Shown: positions 8,242-17,994, counted from the stretch's first letter. The stretch is 64,000 nt of DNA from an uncultured Pelagibacteraceae bacterium (GCA_902557235.1 CACDZR010000002.1:62001-126000); one strand, 5' to 3'. Numbers and translations: made by a program. The notes: generated from the letters alone by a model not told the origin.

Positions 8242-9596
8242 TGAGTATTGAAATATTAATTGTTGATGATAATTCAGATATAAGAAATATCTTGAATGAT
8301 CTCATTGAAGATGCAGGCTATAAAACGCGATTAGCTGCAAACTACAATCAAGCGTTAAATGAAATTGACAAAAAAATGCCAGATGTTGCAATACTTGATG
8401 TTAAGTTAGATAAAGGCGACATTGATGGTATACAACTTTTAACACATATAAAATCAAAAAATAATGATGTGCCTGTAATTATGATTTCAGGACACGCAAA
8501 TATAGAGATGGCGGTTAACTCATTAAAGCATGGGGCATTTGAATTTGTTGAAAAACCTTTTGATAAAGCAAGATTATTAAATTTTGTAAGTAGAGCTGTT
8601 GAAAATTTAAATTTGAAAACACAGAACAAAGAATACGAAAATAAACTTTTTTCTTCTTACGAATTAATCGGTGACAGTAAAAATATTATAAATATAAAGG
8701 ACCAAATTGAAAAAATTTCTATTACTGAAAGTAGGATCTTTATTAATGGTCCCTCAGGTTCTGGAAAGGAACTGATTGCACGAAAAATACATAAAAATTC
8801 AAAAAGAAAGAATAAACCCTTTGTAATAATTAATGGTGCTTTACTAGATAATGATAAATATGATTTAGAGTTATTTGGGGAAGAAAAAAATGATGGATCT
8901 ATATCTTACGGTGCATTAGAGAAAGCAAATAAAGGAACACTACTAGTAGATCAGGTTTCAGAAATACCACTTGCAATACAATCAAAGATTTTGAGAGTTT
9001 TAACAGATCAAAAATTTAAAAGAGTAAACGGCAATAATGATATTAATGTTGATGTAAGACTAATTTGTTCATCTAGTAAAGATCTTAAACAAGAGGTAGA
9101 ATTAGGCAATTTTAGAGAAGATTTATTTCACAGATTAAATGTATTTGAAATTAATATTAAACCTTTAAGTGAGAGAATTTCAGATATACCATTACTTATA
9201 AAGTATTTCTCAAAAAAAATTTCTGAAAGTTATAATATTAAAAATTTAGAAATTGATGAAAACAATAGTTATATTTTAAATCATGATTGGCATGGAAATG
9301 TAAGAGAATTAAGAAATTTAATTGAGAGAATTGCAATATTACAACCTAATACTCAAGAAAAAGTTTCGAATATTATTAAGGAGTCTCTAAAATCTGGAGT
9401 AAATAGTAGCAGATTTAATGAAAATAGCTTATCTGTGCCTTTAAAAGAGGCTAGAGAAAAGTTTGAAAAAGAGTATTTAAGTCTTCAGCTTAAAAAGTTT
9501 AATGGAAATATATCCAAAACAGCCACTTTCGTTGGTATGGAGAGAAGTGCACTACATAGAAAATTGAAGGGTCTAGGGATTAAAGAATTTAATTAA
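8241..9596 (+). CDS. ntrX: NtrX-type response regulator with degenerate AAA+ domain
   Basis: 451 residues: receiver domain 1-120 (phospho-acceptor in AILDVKLD, with the ISG and KPF signature positions), AAA+ domain about 135-370, and a C-terminal Fis-type helix-turn-helix (NGNISKTATFVGMERSALHRKL). Walker A is intact (GPSGSGKE), but the sigma-54 contact loop GAFTGA is missing (ELFGEEKNDGSISYGALE), and Walker B reads LLVDQV rather than LLxDE. It therefore looks like a DNA-binding regulator that does not activate sigma-54 polymerase. It is translationally coupled to ntrY and followed 1 bp later by trkA. Confidence 0.9.
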   Translation: MSIEILIVDDNSDIRNILNDLIEDAGYKTRLAANYNQALNEIDKKMPDVAILDVKLDKGDIDGIQLLTHIKSKNNDVPVIMISGHANIEMAVNSLKHGAFEFVEKPFDKARLLNFVSRAVENLNLKTQNKEYENKLFSSYELIGDSKNIINIKDQIEKISITESRIFINGPSGSGKELIARKIHKNSKRKNKPFVIINGALLDNDKYDLELFGEEKNDGSISYGALEKANKGTLLVDQVSEIPLAIQSKILRVLTDQKFKRVNGNNDINVDVRLICSSSKDLKQEVELGNFREDLFHRLNVFEINIKPLSERISDIPLLIKYFSKKISESYNIKNLEIDENNSYILNHDWHGNVRELRNLIERIAILQPNTQEKVSNIIKESLKSGVNSSRFNENSLSVPLKEAREKFEKEYLSLQLKKFNGNISKTATFVGMERSALHRKLKGLGIKEFN

Positions 9597-9597
9597 A

Positions 9598-10989
9598 ATG
9601 AATATTATTATTTGTGGTGCTGGTAGAGTAGGTTTCACCATTGCTAAATTACTTAGTGAACAGGGTCACTCTATTACTGTAATTGATCAATCAAGTGAAG
9701 ATATACAAAAAATAAATGACTCACTTGATGTAAAAGCAATAGTTGGTAAAGCGACTTATCCTTCAATACTCGAAAAAGCTAATGCAGCTGAAACTGATAT
9801 GATAATAGCAGTTACAAGAAATGACGAAATTAATATGTTAATTTGTCAAATAGCATACTCTATTTTTAATATCCCAAAAAAGATTGCGAGAATTAGATCT
9901 CAAGATTATTTAAATCCAAAATTTACCAGAGTTTATAATAAAGAAAATTTACCAATTGACGTAATAATTTCGCCGGAAATTGAAATTGCAAGATCAATCC
10001 AAAGAAAATTAGAAGCGCCAGGAGCTCTAGATAGCGTCCCATTTGCAGAAAAACAAATTAGACTTTTAGAGATACTAATCAAAGACAATTGTAAATTAAT
10101 AGGTTTAAAGTTAAATGAATTGACAAATAAATTTCCAAATTTGGATGCAAATATAATTGCAATTATTAGGGAGGATAAATCTTTTATTCCAAAAAAAACT
10201 GATCAAATAAAAGAAAATGATAAAATTTATGTGATAATAAATTCATCGCAAATGGCAGAAACTTTAGAGGCCTTTGGTCATACTGAAAAAATATCTAAAA
10301 AGATTTTGATAATTGGTGGAGGTAATATTGGCTATAATCTTGCTAAAAATATTGAGGACACGTTAGAGGGTGTGAGAGTAAAAATTGTAGAAAAAGATAA
10401 ATTACGATCAGAATACCTTGCTAATGAACTCAATAATACAATTGTGATTAATGGTAATGGATTAGATGAAGAAGTTTTATCAGAGGCAAATTTGGATGAA
10501 GCAGAAACTGTTCTAGCACTCACCAATGATGATGAAGATAATTTGATGGTGAGTGTTCTTGTTGAAAAATTTGCTAAAGATCAAAAAGATATTGAAGATA
10601 AAAGAACAATGGCTCTCATCAATAAACCAAACTATTCTCTTTTACAGTCTTCATTAAAAATTGATGATTTAATTGACCCAAGAATGAATACAGTTTCAAG
10701 TATTTTAAAACATATCCATAAAGGCACAATTGAAAATGCCTATACAATTTCAAATGGTGAGTATGAGGTAATTGAGGCAGAGATAATTGAGTCTTCAGAA
10801 TTAATTAATAAAGAATTAAAGAATTCAAACTTACCAGATGAAATAAGAATCGGAGCTGTTTTAAGAGAAAAGAAGGTAATTATCCCAAAGTCTGATTTTG
10901 TTTTTAAAAAAGATGATCAAATTGTTTTAATTGTGAAAAAAGATGCAATCGGAGTCGTAGAAAATCTTTTTAGACTTAGCTCTGTTTAA
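9598..10989 (+). CDS. trkA: Trk potassium uptake regulatory subunit TrkA
   Basis: 463-residue cytoplasmic protein with two tandem RCK units. Each has a Rossmann NAD-binding glycine motif (IICGAGRVGFTIAKLL at the start, ILIIGGGNIGYNLAKNI at about residue 235) and a following TrkA-C lobe. It gates the membrane subunit encoded by the next gene. The position after ntrX is normal in alphaproteobacteria and it appears co-transcribed with ntrYX and trkH. Confidence 0.95.
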   Translation: MNIIICGAGRVGFTIAKLLSEQGHSITVIDQSSEDIQKINDSLDVKAIVGKATYPSILEKANAAETDMIIAVTRNDEINMLICQIAYSIFNIPKKIARIRSQDYLNPKFTRVYNKENLPIDVIISPEIEIARSIQRKLEAPGALDSVPFAEKQIRLLEILIKDNCKLIGLKLNELTNKFPNLDANIIAIIREDKSFIPKKTDQIKENDKIYVIINSSQMAETLEAFGHTEKISKKILIIGGGNIGYNLAKNIEDTLEGVRVKIVEKDKLRSEYLANELNNTIVINGNGLDEEVLSEANLDEAETVLALTNDDEDNLMVSVLVEKFAKDQKDIEDKRTMALINKPNYSLLQSSLKIDDLIDPRMNTVSSILKHIHKGTIENAYTISNGEYEVIEAEIIESSELINKELKNSNLPDEIRIGAVLREKKVIIPKSDFVFKKDDQIVLIVKKDAIGVVENLFRLSSV

Positions 10990-10993
10990 TTGA

Positions 10994-12400
10994 ATGTTTA
11001 AATTACAGATCAAATATTTAAGTTTTTTTTTTGGTATTGTTTCAATACTTTCTTTTTTTAATATTCTTTATTCCTACTATTTTAATCTATATTTAAATTT
11101 AGATACTTATTATTTTACTTTACTAGCATCATTTATTTTATTTATAACTTTTTTTAAATTTGGAAAATATGATATCAAATCAAATATTTTTCAAAAAATA
11201 TTAACCATTTTTTTAGGTTATTTGTTAATACCTTTAGTTTTATCAATTCCTTTTTATTTCAGCATCTACAATTTAACTTTTTCAAACTCTTTTTTTGAGG
11301 CAATATCAGGATTTACATCTACAGGGTTTACAGTTTTTGAAAATATAAAACTTATTGATCAAAGTTTAATTATCTGGAGATCATCTACTCAATGGTTAGG
11401 AGGTCTTTATTTTCTATTTTCTATAATCTATTTAATAGATATTTATGATGACAGTTTTAAAAAAACTTTAACAAATTTTATATCATTTAATAGCTCAGAA
11501 ATTTTGAAACAAGCAGCTAAAATTTTTATTTTATATTCATCATTGACGATATTAATATTTATAGTATTAAATATTTTTTCTATAAGAACTTTCGACTCAT
11601 TAAATTTATCTTTAACAATAATTTCATCAGGTGGTTTTTTACCTGTCAACGAATTATCAACTATAATCAAAGAAAATGCTCAAATAATTATATTTTCATT
11701 GTTGATGCTTTTTTCATTTTTTAGTCTTTTCTTTTCATACAATTTAATTTTTCTAAGAAAAAAAAATGTTAATTTTTTTTATGAAGATCTACACTTATTT
11801 GTTTATTTAATTATTGTAACTACTGTTTTTTTTCTTTTTTTTAGTTTCAATTATGATTTTTCTATAAATCTTTTTGCAATAATTAGCAGTATGAGTAATA
11901 TTGGTTTTTCATTAAGTTCTGGCCAAGAAAATTTAAACTTTATATATCTGATCTTAGTAATTATAGGTGGATCTTTCTTTTCAACAAGTTCTGGTTTAAG
12001 ATTTATTAAAATCTATTCACTATTTAAATTTTCTCTAAATCAAATTTTATCTTTTAGTAGACCTAAAAATGTTTTTATGAACAAGTTAATTTTCACAAAA
12101 ATTAATTTTAATCTTGATGAAATAAATAAATATTTTCTAACAATATTAATATTTATTTTATCTTTATTCATATTAACATCATTACTAAGCTTAAGTGGAA
12201 TAACATTTGTTAACTCTTTCAAGTTAGCAATTTTAACTTTAATGAACACTGTCAACTCCTCAATCTATGGTTTAAAGGAATTTGATTTTTATAATCTTCA
12301 ATTATTTAGTAAATATTGTCTTATTTTCTTTATGATTGTGGGTAGGATAGAGTTATTAACAATTTTACTTTTAATAAAAAAATTCCTTTTTAAAAATTAA
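10994..12400 (+). CDS. trkH: TrkH-family potassium transporter subunit
   Basis: 468-residue polytopic membrane protein with about ten hydrophobic helices and pore-loop motifs such as FEAISGFTSTGFTVFE (around residues 102-117), SSTQWLGGLYF, ISSGGFLP and SMSNIGFSLSSG, where selectivity-filter glycines sit in TrkH/KtrB channels. Sequence is strongly Phe/Leu/Ile rich, as expected for an AT-rich genome. It begins 4 bp after trkA. I assign it to the TrkH/TrkG family with good confidence from the repeated pore motifs and the trkA linkage. Confidence 0.88.
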   Translation: MFKLQIKYLSFFFGIVSILSFFNILYSYYFNLYLNLDTYYFTLLASFILFITFFKFGKYDIKSNIFQKILTIFLGYLLIPLVLSIPFYFSIYNLTFSNSFFEAISGFTSTGFTVFENIKLIDQSLIIWRSSTQWLGGLYFLFSIIYLIDIYDDSFKKTLTNFISFNSSEILKQAAKIFILYSSLTILIFIVLNIFSIRTFDSLNLSLTIISSGGFLPVNELSTIIKENAQIIIFSLLMLFSFFSLFFSYNLIFLRKKNVNFFYEDLHLFVYLIIVTTVFFLFFSFNYDFSINLFAIISSMSNIGFSLSSGQENLNFIYLILVIIGGSFFSTSSGLRFIKIYSLFKFSLNQILSFSRPKNVFMNKLIFTKINFNLDEINKYFLTILIFILSLFILTSLLSLSGITFVNSFKLAILTLMNTVNSSIYGLKEFDFYNLQLFSKYCLIFFMIVGRIELLTILLLIKKFLFKN

Positions 12401-12435
12401 CTTATTATTGTATATGTAAGATTATTTTTTTTGAT

Positions 12436-12512
12436 GCGCCCTTAGCTCAGCTGGATAGAGCATCGGTTTTCTAAACCGAGGGTCGTAGGTTCGAATCCTT
12501 CAGGGCGCGCCA
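12436..12512 (+). tRNA. tRNA-Arg (anticodon TCT)
   Basis: Cloverleaf read directly: acceptor GCGCCCT pairs with AGGGCGC, followed by discriminator G and an encoded CCA. The anticodon stem TCGGT/ACCGA holds loop TTTCTAA, giving anticodon TCT, which reads AGA, visibly the main arginine codon here. The T-loop GGTTCGAATCC is standard. Confidence 0.97.
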
Positions 12513-12687
12513 GACACCATTTTTTCACTGATATTTTTATATAATTATTATCTTGACTTGAATTTCATAGGGTCAAAATATCTAATAAATTCCTCTTGAA
12601 GAGTATTTTTGAACATGCTTAAATTGTGAATATTCAAAAGTAATTTTGAATTATTTGTTAACAAATAAACAAACAATAGGAAGAAAT
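12513..12687 (+). promoter_or_regulatory. aapJ leader with three perfect dyads
   Basis: This gap before aapJ contains perfect inverted repeats CTCTT-G-AAGAG (12593-12603), TTCAAAA-GTAA-TTTTGAA (12633-12650) and ATTTGTTAACAAAT (12653-12666), the last about 10 bp before the ribosome-binding site. A TTGACT at 12553-12558 could be a -35 element, but no convincing -10 sits at the right spacing. The dyads could be operators or leader-mRNA hairpins. No known riboswitch was recognised. Confidence 0.4.
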
Positions 12688-13728
12688 ATGTTTAAATACT
12701 TAAAACAATTAACTTCTTTAGTTGCTATGGTAGCTGTGTTGTTCACTTTTACAACAGAGTCTATGGCCGCTAAAAAATCTAAAACACTTAAAAACACTCA
12801 AAAAAAGGGTTTTGTAAGATGTGGAGTATCTCAAGGTCTTCCAGGATTTTCTAATGCTGATGCTGCAGGAAATTGGACTGGTGTTGACGTTGACGTATGT
12901 AGAGCGGTAGCTGCTGCAGTATTAGGTGATGCAAACAAAGTTAAGTTTACACCACTAAGTGCTAAAGAAAGATTTACGGCTTTAACTTCTGGTGAGATTG
13001 ATATCTTATCAAGAAACACAACTTGGACTCTTTCTAGAGATGCTGATATCGGACTTACTTTCGTAGGTGTTAACTTTTACGATGGACAAGGTTTCATGGT
13101 AAGAAAAAGTTCAGGTATTACTTCAACAAGCCAATTCAAAGATGGTATCTCAGCTTGTACTAACATTGGTACAACAACTGAGTTGAATATGAGAGATTTC
13201 TTTAATTCAAAAGGAATCAAATATGAGCCAGTTGCTTTCGAAAAAGCTGATGAAGTTGTAGCTGCTTACGATGCAGGTAGATGTGATACTTACACTACTG
13301 ATAAATCTGGTTTAGCTGCTCAAAGAACAAAAATGAAGAATCCTGATGAACACATTGTTCTACCAGAAACTATTTCTAAAGAACCTTTAGGACCAGTTGT
13401 TAGACAGGGTGATGCAGTTTGGGAAGATATCGTAAGATGGTCTTTGAACACTATGATCGAAGCTGAAGAGTATGGTATTACCTCAGCAAATGCAGACATG
13501 ATGAAAACTTCTGATAACCCAGCTATTAAAAGATTAGTTGGAGCTGAGGGTGAATTAGGTGCTGCTTTTGGTCTAGATAATGACTGGAGCTTGAGAATTA
13601 TCAAGCAAGTTGGTAACTACGGTGAAAGTTATAAGAGAAATATAGCTGACACTGGAATTTTACCAGATAGAGGTCCAAACCAATTATGGACTAAGGGCGG
13701 AATACTTTACGTTCCACCTGCAAGATAA
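12688..13728 (+). CDS. aapJ: General L-amino-acid ABC transporter, periplasmic binding protein
   Basis: The track starts at 12646, but the better start is ATG 12688 (MFKYLKQL), preceded by AGGAAG and followed by a normal signal peptide cleaved after ESMA (about residue 25). The 346-residue protein is a family 3 solute-binding protein: FVRCGVSQGLPGFSN, GVDVDVCRAVAAAVLGD, RFTALTSGEIDILSRNTTWT and GRCDTYTTDKSGL are typical of AapJ/BztA, which bind a broad set of L-amino acids. Codon use looks more GC-tolerant than that of its neighbours, consistent with very high expression. A terminator directly after it would make it more abundant than the permeases. Confidence 0.95.
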   Translation: MFKYLKQLTSLVAMVAVLFTFTTESMAAKKSKTLKNTQKKGFVRCGVSQGLPGFSNADAAGNWTGVDVDVCRAVAAAVLGDANKVKFTPLSAKERFTALTSGEIDILSRNTTWTLSRDADIGLTFVGVNFYDGQGFMVRKSSGITSTSQFKDGISACTNIGTTTELNMRDFFNSKGIKYEPVAFEKADEVVAAYDAGRCDTYTTDKSGLAAQRTKMKNPDEHIVLPETISKEPLGPVVRQGDAVWEDIVRWSLNTMIEAEEYGITSANADMMKTSDNPAIKRLVGAEGELGAAFGLDNDWSLRIIKQVGNYGESYKRNIADTGILPDRGPNQLWTKGGILYVPPAR

Positions 13729-13747
13729 TTGTAGTTTAAAACATTTA

Positions 13748-13780
13748 AAAAGGGCTAGATTTTTCTAGCCCTTTTTTTTA
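13748..13780 (+). terminator. Rho-independent terminator after aapJ
   Basis: Perfect 9-bp stem AGGGCTAGA/TCTAGCCCT with a 4-base T loop, followed by eight T residues. It lies between aapJ and aapQ and would allow only partial read-through into the permease and ATPase genes. Confidence 0.92.
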
Positions 13781-13803
13781 TAAACTCATATATTATCACT
13801 ATT

Positions 13804-14955
13804 GTGAATTTTAAACTTAAAGATATTCTTCCACAATTAATTACAGTCACTGCTGTTGTATTAGTCTTTGGTTTTTTTACTTATAACGCACAAATCAATA
13901 TGGAAAATAGAGGTATTGATTTTGGTTATGGATTTTTATCTCAAGAGTCATCGTTCGATGTTCAATTTTCTTTAATAGAGTACGATGGTTCACATTCATA
14001 TTTTAGAGCGTATTTAGTTGGATTATTAAATACAATTCTTGTTTCAGTTATTGGTATTATTATTGCAACTATTTTAGGTGTAATAGTTGGTGTAGCAAGA
14101 TTATCACCTAACTATTTAATAAATAAATTTGCAGCCTTTTATGTTGAATTCTTCAGAAACATTCCATTACTACTTCAAATATTCTTTTGGTACTTTGCAG
14201 CATTAAGAGCTTTACCGCTCCCACAAGATGCAGAAGCAATGTTTGGTGTTTTTTTCTTAACTATTAAAGGATTATATGTTCCAGCATTTATTTGGCAAAA
14301 TTTTAATGTTTTCTTTTATTCAATACTTGCAGCAATAATTGCAATAATTGTTATTCGCATTCAGGCTAAAAGAGTTCAAGAAAATCAAGGAAAACAAATA
14401 CCAGTATTTTTGATATCAATAGGATTAATATTCATTTTACCTCTTTTAAGTTTTTTAATTGGTGGAGTAAGTCTTTCATTTGAGGTTCCTGTTTTAAAAC
14501 AGTTGGCAACAACATCTTTTATTTATGATGGAGGAGTAAGTTTACCTCCAGAATTGATAGCTCTTACTTTATCTTTATCTCTTTACACAGCTACCTTTAT
14601 AGCAGAATGCGTAAGAGCAGGAATTCAAGGTGTGGGTAAAGGACAAAAAGAGGCGGCAGCATCAATAGGATTAACTCCAAATCAGGTACTTAAACTTGTA
14701 ATTATGCCTCAAGCTTTAAGAATAATAATTCCACCAACAACAAATCAATATTTAAATTTAACAAAAAATTCCTCATTAGCGGCAGCGATTGCTTATCCAG
14801 ATTTAGTTTTGGTGTTTGCAGGGACTGCATTAATGCAAACTGGTAAAGCTATAGAAATAGTTTCTATAACTATGTTTACCTATTTAACCTTAAGTATTTC
14901 AATCTCACTTTTAATGAATTGGTATAACAAAAAAATTGCAATACAGGAAAAATGA
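13804..14955 (+). CDS. aapQ: General L-amino-acid ABC transporter permease AapQ/BztB
   Basis: 383-residue inner-membrane permease starting at GTG 13804. It has an N-terminal helix, a periplasmic insertion (SQESSFDVQFSLIEYDGSHSYFRAY) and the BPD_transp_1 domain with the coupling motif EAAASIGLTPNQVLKLVIMPQALRIIIPP near residues 280-310. The long insertion between helices is typical of AapQ/BztB rather than HisQ-size permeases. Its stop overlaps the aapM start. It pairs with AapM to form the channel for amino acids delivered by AapJ. Confidence 0.93.
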   Translation: MNFKLKDILPQLITVTAVVLVFGFFTYNAQINMENRGIDFGYGFLSQESSFDVQFSLIEYDGSHSYFRAYLVGLLNTILVSVIGIIIATILGVIVGVARLSPNYLINKFAAFYVEFFRNIPLLLQIFFWYFAALRALPLPQDAEAMFGVFFLTIKGLYVPAFIWQNFNVFFYSILAAIIAIIVIRIQAKRVQENQGKQIPVFLISIGLIFILPLLSFLIGGVSLSFEVPVLKQLATTSFIYDGGVSLPPELIALTLSLSLYTATFIAECVRAGIQGVGKGQKEAAASIGLTPNQVLKLVIMPQALRIIIPPTTNQYLNLTKNSSLAAAIAYPDLVLVFAGTALMQTGKAIEIVSITMFTYLTLSISISLLMNWYNKKIAIQEK

Positions 14956-16397
14956 TGTCAAAAATAAATTTTTTAAGACCTGATAAAGATAACTTAAATA
15001 CTTTTTTATACTTAGGCTCTTTTTTATTTTTTATTAGTGTATTGGATGTTTTTTTTAATTCATTTTTTAGTTTAAATTTAACAGGTTTCTTACCAGGTTT
15101 TTTAAGTTTTTTATTTCCATTAATATTAGGTTTTATTGGACTTTATTTCATAAGGATAGAATTTAGCGGGATAAAACAATTAGATCTTTTAAATAAGCAT
15201 ATAAATACTAATAACTTTAATGCACTTCTATCATTACTTATAATATTTGTAATTATTAAATCCATTCCACCAATTCTTAGTTGGTTTGTAATAGATGCTA
15301 GTTTTGCAGGCGATACAAAAGATGTTTGTACTGGCTCAGGTGCATGCTGGACATATATTAAGGTTTGGATGAGAAGATTTATGTATGGCATGTACCCTAA
15401 TGCTGAGCAATGGAGAATAAATTTATCATTTATAGCCTTAGTATTAATGGGTTCAGTTGGTTATTTTGCTACTGATAGATTTAAGAAATATTTAACACTA
15501 TATTATGTCGTTATTTATCCTCTGATTGCATTTTTGTTTATCTTTTTCTTTATATCTGGTGGCCCTGTATTTTTTGATTTTTCATATGGGATTATTGCTG
15601 CTATTTTATCTATTATTATTGGTTTTTTTATACCTGCTAAATATAAGTTTTATTATTTTTTAATTGTACCCTTAGCTCTGTATATAACTTTGAAGTATTT
15701 TATATTTTTTGAGGAATACATTGAGTTAGGTAAATTAGATGGTCTAAATTGGGTAGAGACAGGTGCCTGGGGAGGATTATCTTTAACATTTATAATATCT
15801 TTTTTCTGCTTAATTTTCTGTTTTCCAATAGGAATGGCTTTTGCTTTAGGTAGAAGATCAAATTTTCCTCTAATTAGATATATTTCAGTTGGCTTTATTG
15901 AATTTTGGCGAGGCGTACCTTTGATAACAGTACTATTTATGTCAGCAGTAATGTTTCCGATGTTTCTACCAGAGGATTTCTTCATAGATAAATTAGTAAG
16001 AGCAATTATTGCAATTTCATTATTTGAAGCTGCTTATGTGGCAGAAGTTATACGTGGTGGTTTACAAGCTTTGCCGAGAGGCCAATATGAAGCTGCAAAA
16101 TCATTAGGCATGGGTTATTGGAAAATGCACATATTTGTTATACTTCCACAAGCACTTAAACTAGTAATTCCTGGAATTGCCAATACATTCCTTGCTTTAG
16201 TTAAAGATACACCATTAATATTTGTTGTAGGTTTACTAGAAATAGTTGGAATGTTAAATTTAGCCAAAACTAATCCAGAATGGTTAGGTTTTGCTATGGA
16301 AGGTTATGTTTTTGCTGCAATAATTTTCTGGATTATTTGTTATGCAATGAGTAAATATAGCTATAATTTAGAACAAAAATATAAAACAGATAGATAG
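14952..16397 (+). CDS. aapM: General L-amino-acid ABC transporter permease AapM/BztC
   Basis: 481-residue polytopic permease. Eight or so hydrophobic segments precede the conserved C-terminal module with [29 protein letters not shown] at about residues 376-404. The central [27 protein letters not shown] stretch matches the periplasmic/membrane insert of this subfamily. ATG 14952 or 14955 (ATGATG) could both serve, overlapping the aapQ stop. Followed by aapP after 4 bp. Confidence 0.93.
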   Translation: MMSKINFLRPDKDNLNTFLYLGSFLFFISVLDVFFNSFFSLNLTGFLPGFLSFLFPLILGFIGLYFIRIEFSGIKQLDLLNKHINTNNFNALLSLLIIFVIIKSIPPILSWFVIDASFAGDTKDVCTGSGACWTYIKVWMRRFMYGMYPNAEQWRINLSFIALVLMGSVGYFATDRFKKYLTLYYVVIYPLIAFLFIFFFISGGPVFFDFSYGIIAAILSIIIGFFIPAKYKFYYFLIVPLALYITLKYFIFFEEYIELGKLDGLNWVETGAWGGLSLTFIISFFCLIFCFPIGMAFALGRRSNFPLIRYISVGFIEFWRGVPLITVLFMSAVMFPMFLPEDFFIDKLVRAIIAISLFEAAYVAEVIRGGLQALPRGQYEAAKSLGMGYWKMHIFVILPQALKLVIPGIANTFLALVKDTPLIFVVGLLEIVGMLNLAKTNPEWLGFAMEGYVFAAIIFWIICYAMSKYSYNLEQKYKTDR

Positions 16398-16401
16398 AAA
16401 T

Positions 16402-17136
16402 ATGTCAGATAGCATCATCCAAATTAATAATATGAACAAATGGTTTGGTGACTTTCAAGTTCTAAAAAAGATTAATTTAGAAGTCAAACCAAAAGAAAAA
16501 ATTGTAGTATGTGGTCCATCAGGATCTGGAAAATCAACTTTAATTAGATGCATCAATAGATTAGAGGAACATCAAGAGGGAAATATTATTGTTGATGGAA
16601 CTGAATTAACAGAAGATACAAAAAATATTGAGCAAATAAGAGCTGAAGTTGGTATGGTATTCCAACAATTTAATTTATTTCCTCATTTATCAATTTTAGA
16701 TAATTGTACATTAGCTCCTATTTGGGTAAAAAAAATGCCGAAGAAAGATGCTGAGGAACTAGCATTAAAACATTTAGAAAGAGTACAAATTCTTGATCAA
16801 TCACAAAAATACCCAGGCCAATTATCTGGAGGACAACAACAAAGAGCAGCAATAGCAAGAGCTTTATGTATGGAGCCAAAAATAATGCTTTTTGATGAAC
16901 CTACATCAGCTTTAGACCCTGAGATGATTAAAGAAGTGCTTGATGTAATGGTTAATCTTGCAAAACAAGGTATGACTATGATTGTTGTAACACACGAAAT
17001 GGGTTTTGCTAAAGAAGTTGCTGATCAAATGATATTCATGGATGAAGGAATGATAGTAGAAAAAGCAGATACTAAGGAATTTTTTGCTAATCCTAAGAGT
17101 GATAGGACTAAACTTTTTCTCAGCCAGATACTATAG
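16402..17136 (+). CDS. aapP: General L-amino-acid ABC transporter ATPase AapP
   Basis: 244-residue ATP-binding subunit of the polar amino-acid (PAAT) family. Walker [11 protein letters not shown]-loop [11 protein letters not shown], signature [15 protein letters not shown], Walker [14 protein letters not shown] and the H-loop VVTHEMGF are all intact. It completes aapJQMP. Amino-acid import of this broad kind is a main carbon and nitrogen source for SAR11-type heterotrophs. Confidence 0.96.
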   Translation: MSDSIIQINNMNKWFGDFQVLKKINLEVKPKEKIVVCGPSGSGKSTLIRCINRLEEHQEGNIIVDGTELTEDTKNIEQIRAEVGMVFQQFNLFPHLSILDNCTLAPIWVKKMPKKDAEELALKHLERVQILDQSQKYPGQLSGGQQQRAAIARALCMEPKIMLFDEPTSALDPEMIKEVLDVMVNLAKQGMTMIVVTHEMGFAKEVADQMIFMDEGMIVEKADTKEFFANPKSDRTKLFLSQIL

Positions 17137-17185
17137 ATACCAGTAATTTCAAGGAATTTTTCTCAAATTATACCCTAAGAATTGC

Positions 17186-17220
17186 TTGACATATTTTTGG
17201 AATAGCAGGTATTTCCAAAA
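17186..17220 (+). promoter_or_regulatory. Candidate promoter and operator of the Xre regulator
   Basis: A consensus -35 TTGACA (17186-17191) is followed immediately by a perfect inverted repeat TTTTGGAA-N10-TTCCAAAA (17195-17220) that would cover the spacer and the expected -10 position. The -10 itself is weak (TATTTC or similar). The arrangement fits autorepression by the downstream helix-turn-helix protein, which is inference. Confidence 0.5.
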
Positions 17221-17299
17221 AAATAAAAAAATAATATTGTTGCAGTAAAGATTAAAAACTTGTTCAATCTGATTTTAATAAAAATTAAGAGGGGTCTTA

Positions 17300-17668
17300 A
17301 TGGAAGATAATTTTAATAAGCATTTAGGCAATAAGCTTAAGCTTAGAAGGTTAGCTTTAGGTTTAACACAAACAAAAGTAGCAAAAGCTATCAACGTCAC
17401 ATTTCAACAAATACAAAAATATGAAAAAGGTACTAACGGAGTTAGTTCAATAAGATTATTACAGTTATCAAATTATCTTAAAGTTCCAATAAACTATTTC
17501 TTTGAAGATTTTTCAGAATACTTAGTTAATTTAGAAAAATCTCAAGAGGGTCATATGAATGTGAATTATAATTTCTTAGTTAAATTATACTCTGAACTTA
17601 ATGCTGATCAAAAATTGAAATTTAACAAATCGTTACAGGTTTCAAACAATATTTCAAAAGTTGGGTAA
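17300..17668 (+). CDS. Small Xre-family transcriptional regulator
   Basis: 122 residues. Residues 8-65 form a Cro/C1-type helix-turn-helix (LGNKLKLRRLALGLTQTKVAKAINVTFQQIQKYEKGTNGVSSIRLLQLSNYLKVP), and the C-terminal half has no recognised domain. A GAGGGG-like ribosome site lies upstream of ATG 17300. It stands alone between the aap operon and two tRNA genes. Similar short Xre proteins are widespread in alphaproteobacteria, often as developmental or global regulators, but the target here cannot be told. The palindrome upstream suggests self-regulation. Confidence 0.88.
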   Translation: MEDNFNKHLGNKLKLRRLALGLTQTKVAKAINVTFQQIQKYEKGTNGVSSIRLLQLSNYLKVPINYFFEDFSEYLVNLEKSQEGHMNVNYNFLVKLYSELNADQKLKFNKSLQVSNNISKVG

Positions 17669-17672
17669 AATT

Positions 17673-17748
17673 TGGCTCCTCGGGCAGGACTCGAACCTGC
17701 GACCAATTGATTAACAGTCAACTGCTCTACCAACTGAGCTACCGAGGA
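17673..17748 (-). tRNA. tRNA-Asn (anticodon GTT)
   Basis: On the minus strand the acceptor TCCTCGG pairs with CCGAGGA, followed by discriminator G and encoded CCA. The anticodon loop CTGTTAA gives GTT. T-arm GGTTCGAGTCC is normal. Confidence 0.97.
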
Positions 17749-17797
17749 ATATAAAAAGCAAACTTACTTTTTTTTTTAACTAAAACAAGATTTTTTT

Positions 17798-17871
17798 TGG
17801 AGGCAACGCCCGGAATCGAACCGGGATACAAGGATTTGCAATCCTCTGCGTAACCATTCCGCCACGTTGCC
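17798..17871 (-). tRNA. tRNA-Cys (anticodon GCA)
   Basis: On the minus strand the acceptor GGCAACG pairs with CGTTGCC, followed by discriminator T (expected for Cys) and encoded CCA. The anticodon arm GGATTGCAAATCC gives GCA. It lies 49 bp from tRNA-Asn on the same strand, so the two may be co-transcribed. Confidence 0.97.
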
Positions 17872-17994
17872 TTATGTTTTAGATGATAGCTACATCAGTT
17901 TTATATAAAATTTTTAAGATTAGTCTATCAAATAACGTTTGTATTTGATTATTGTTAATTTAGATTAATAAATTATAAACTAACTATATCCAAG

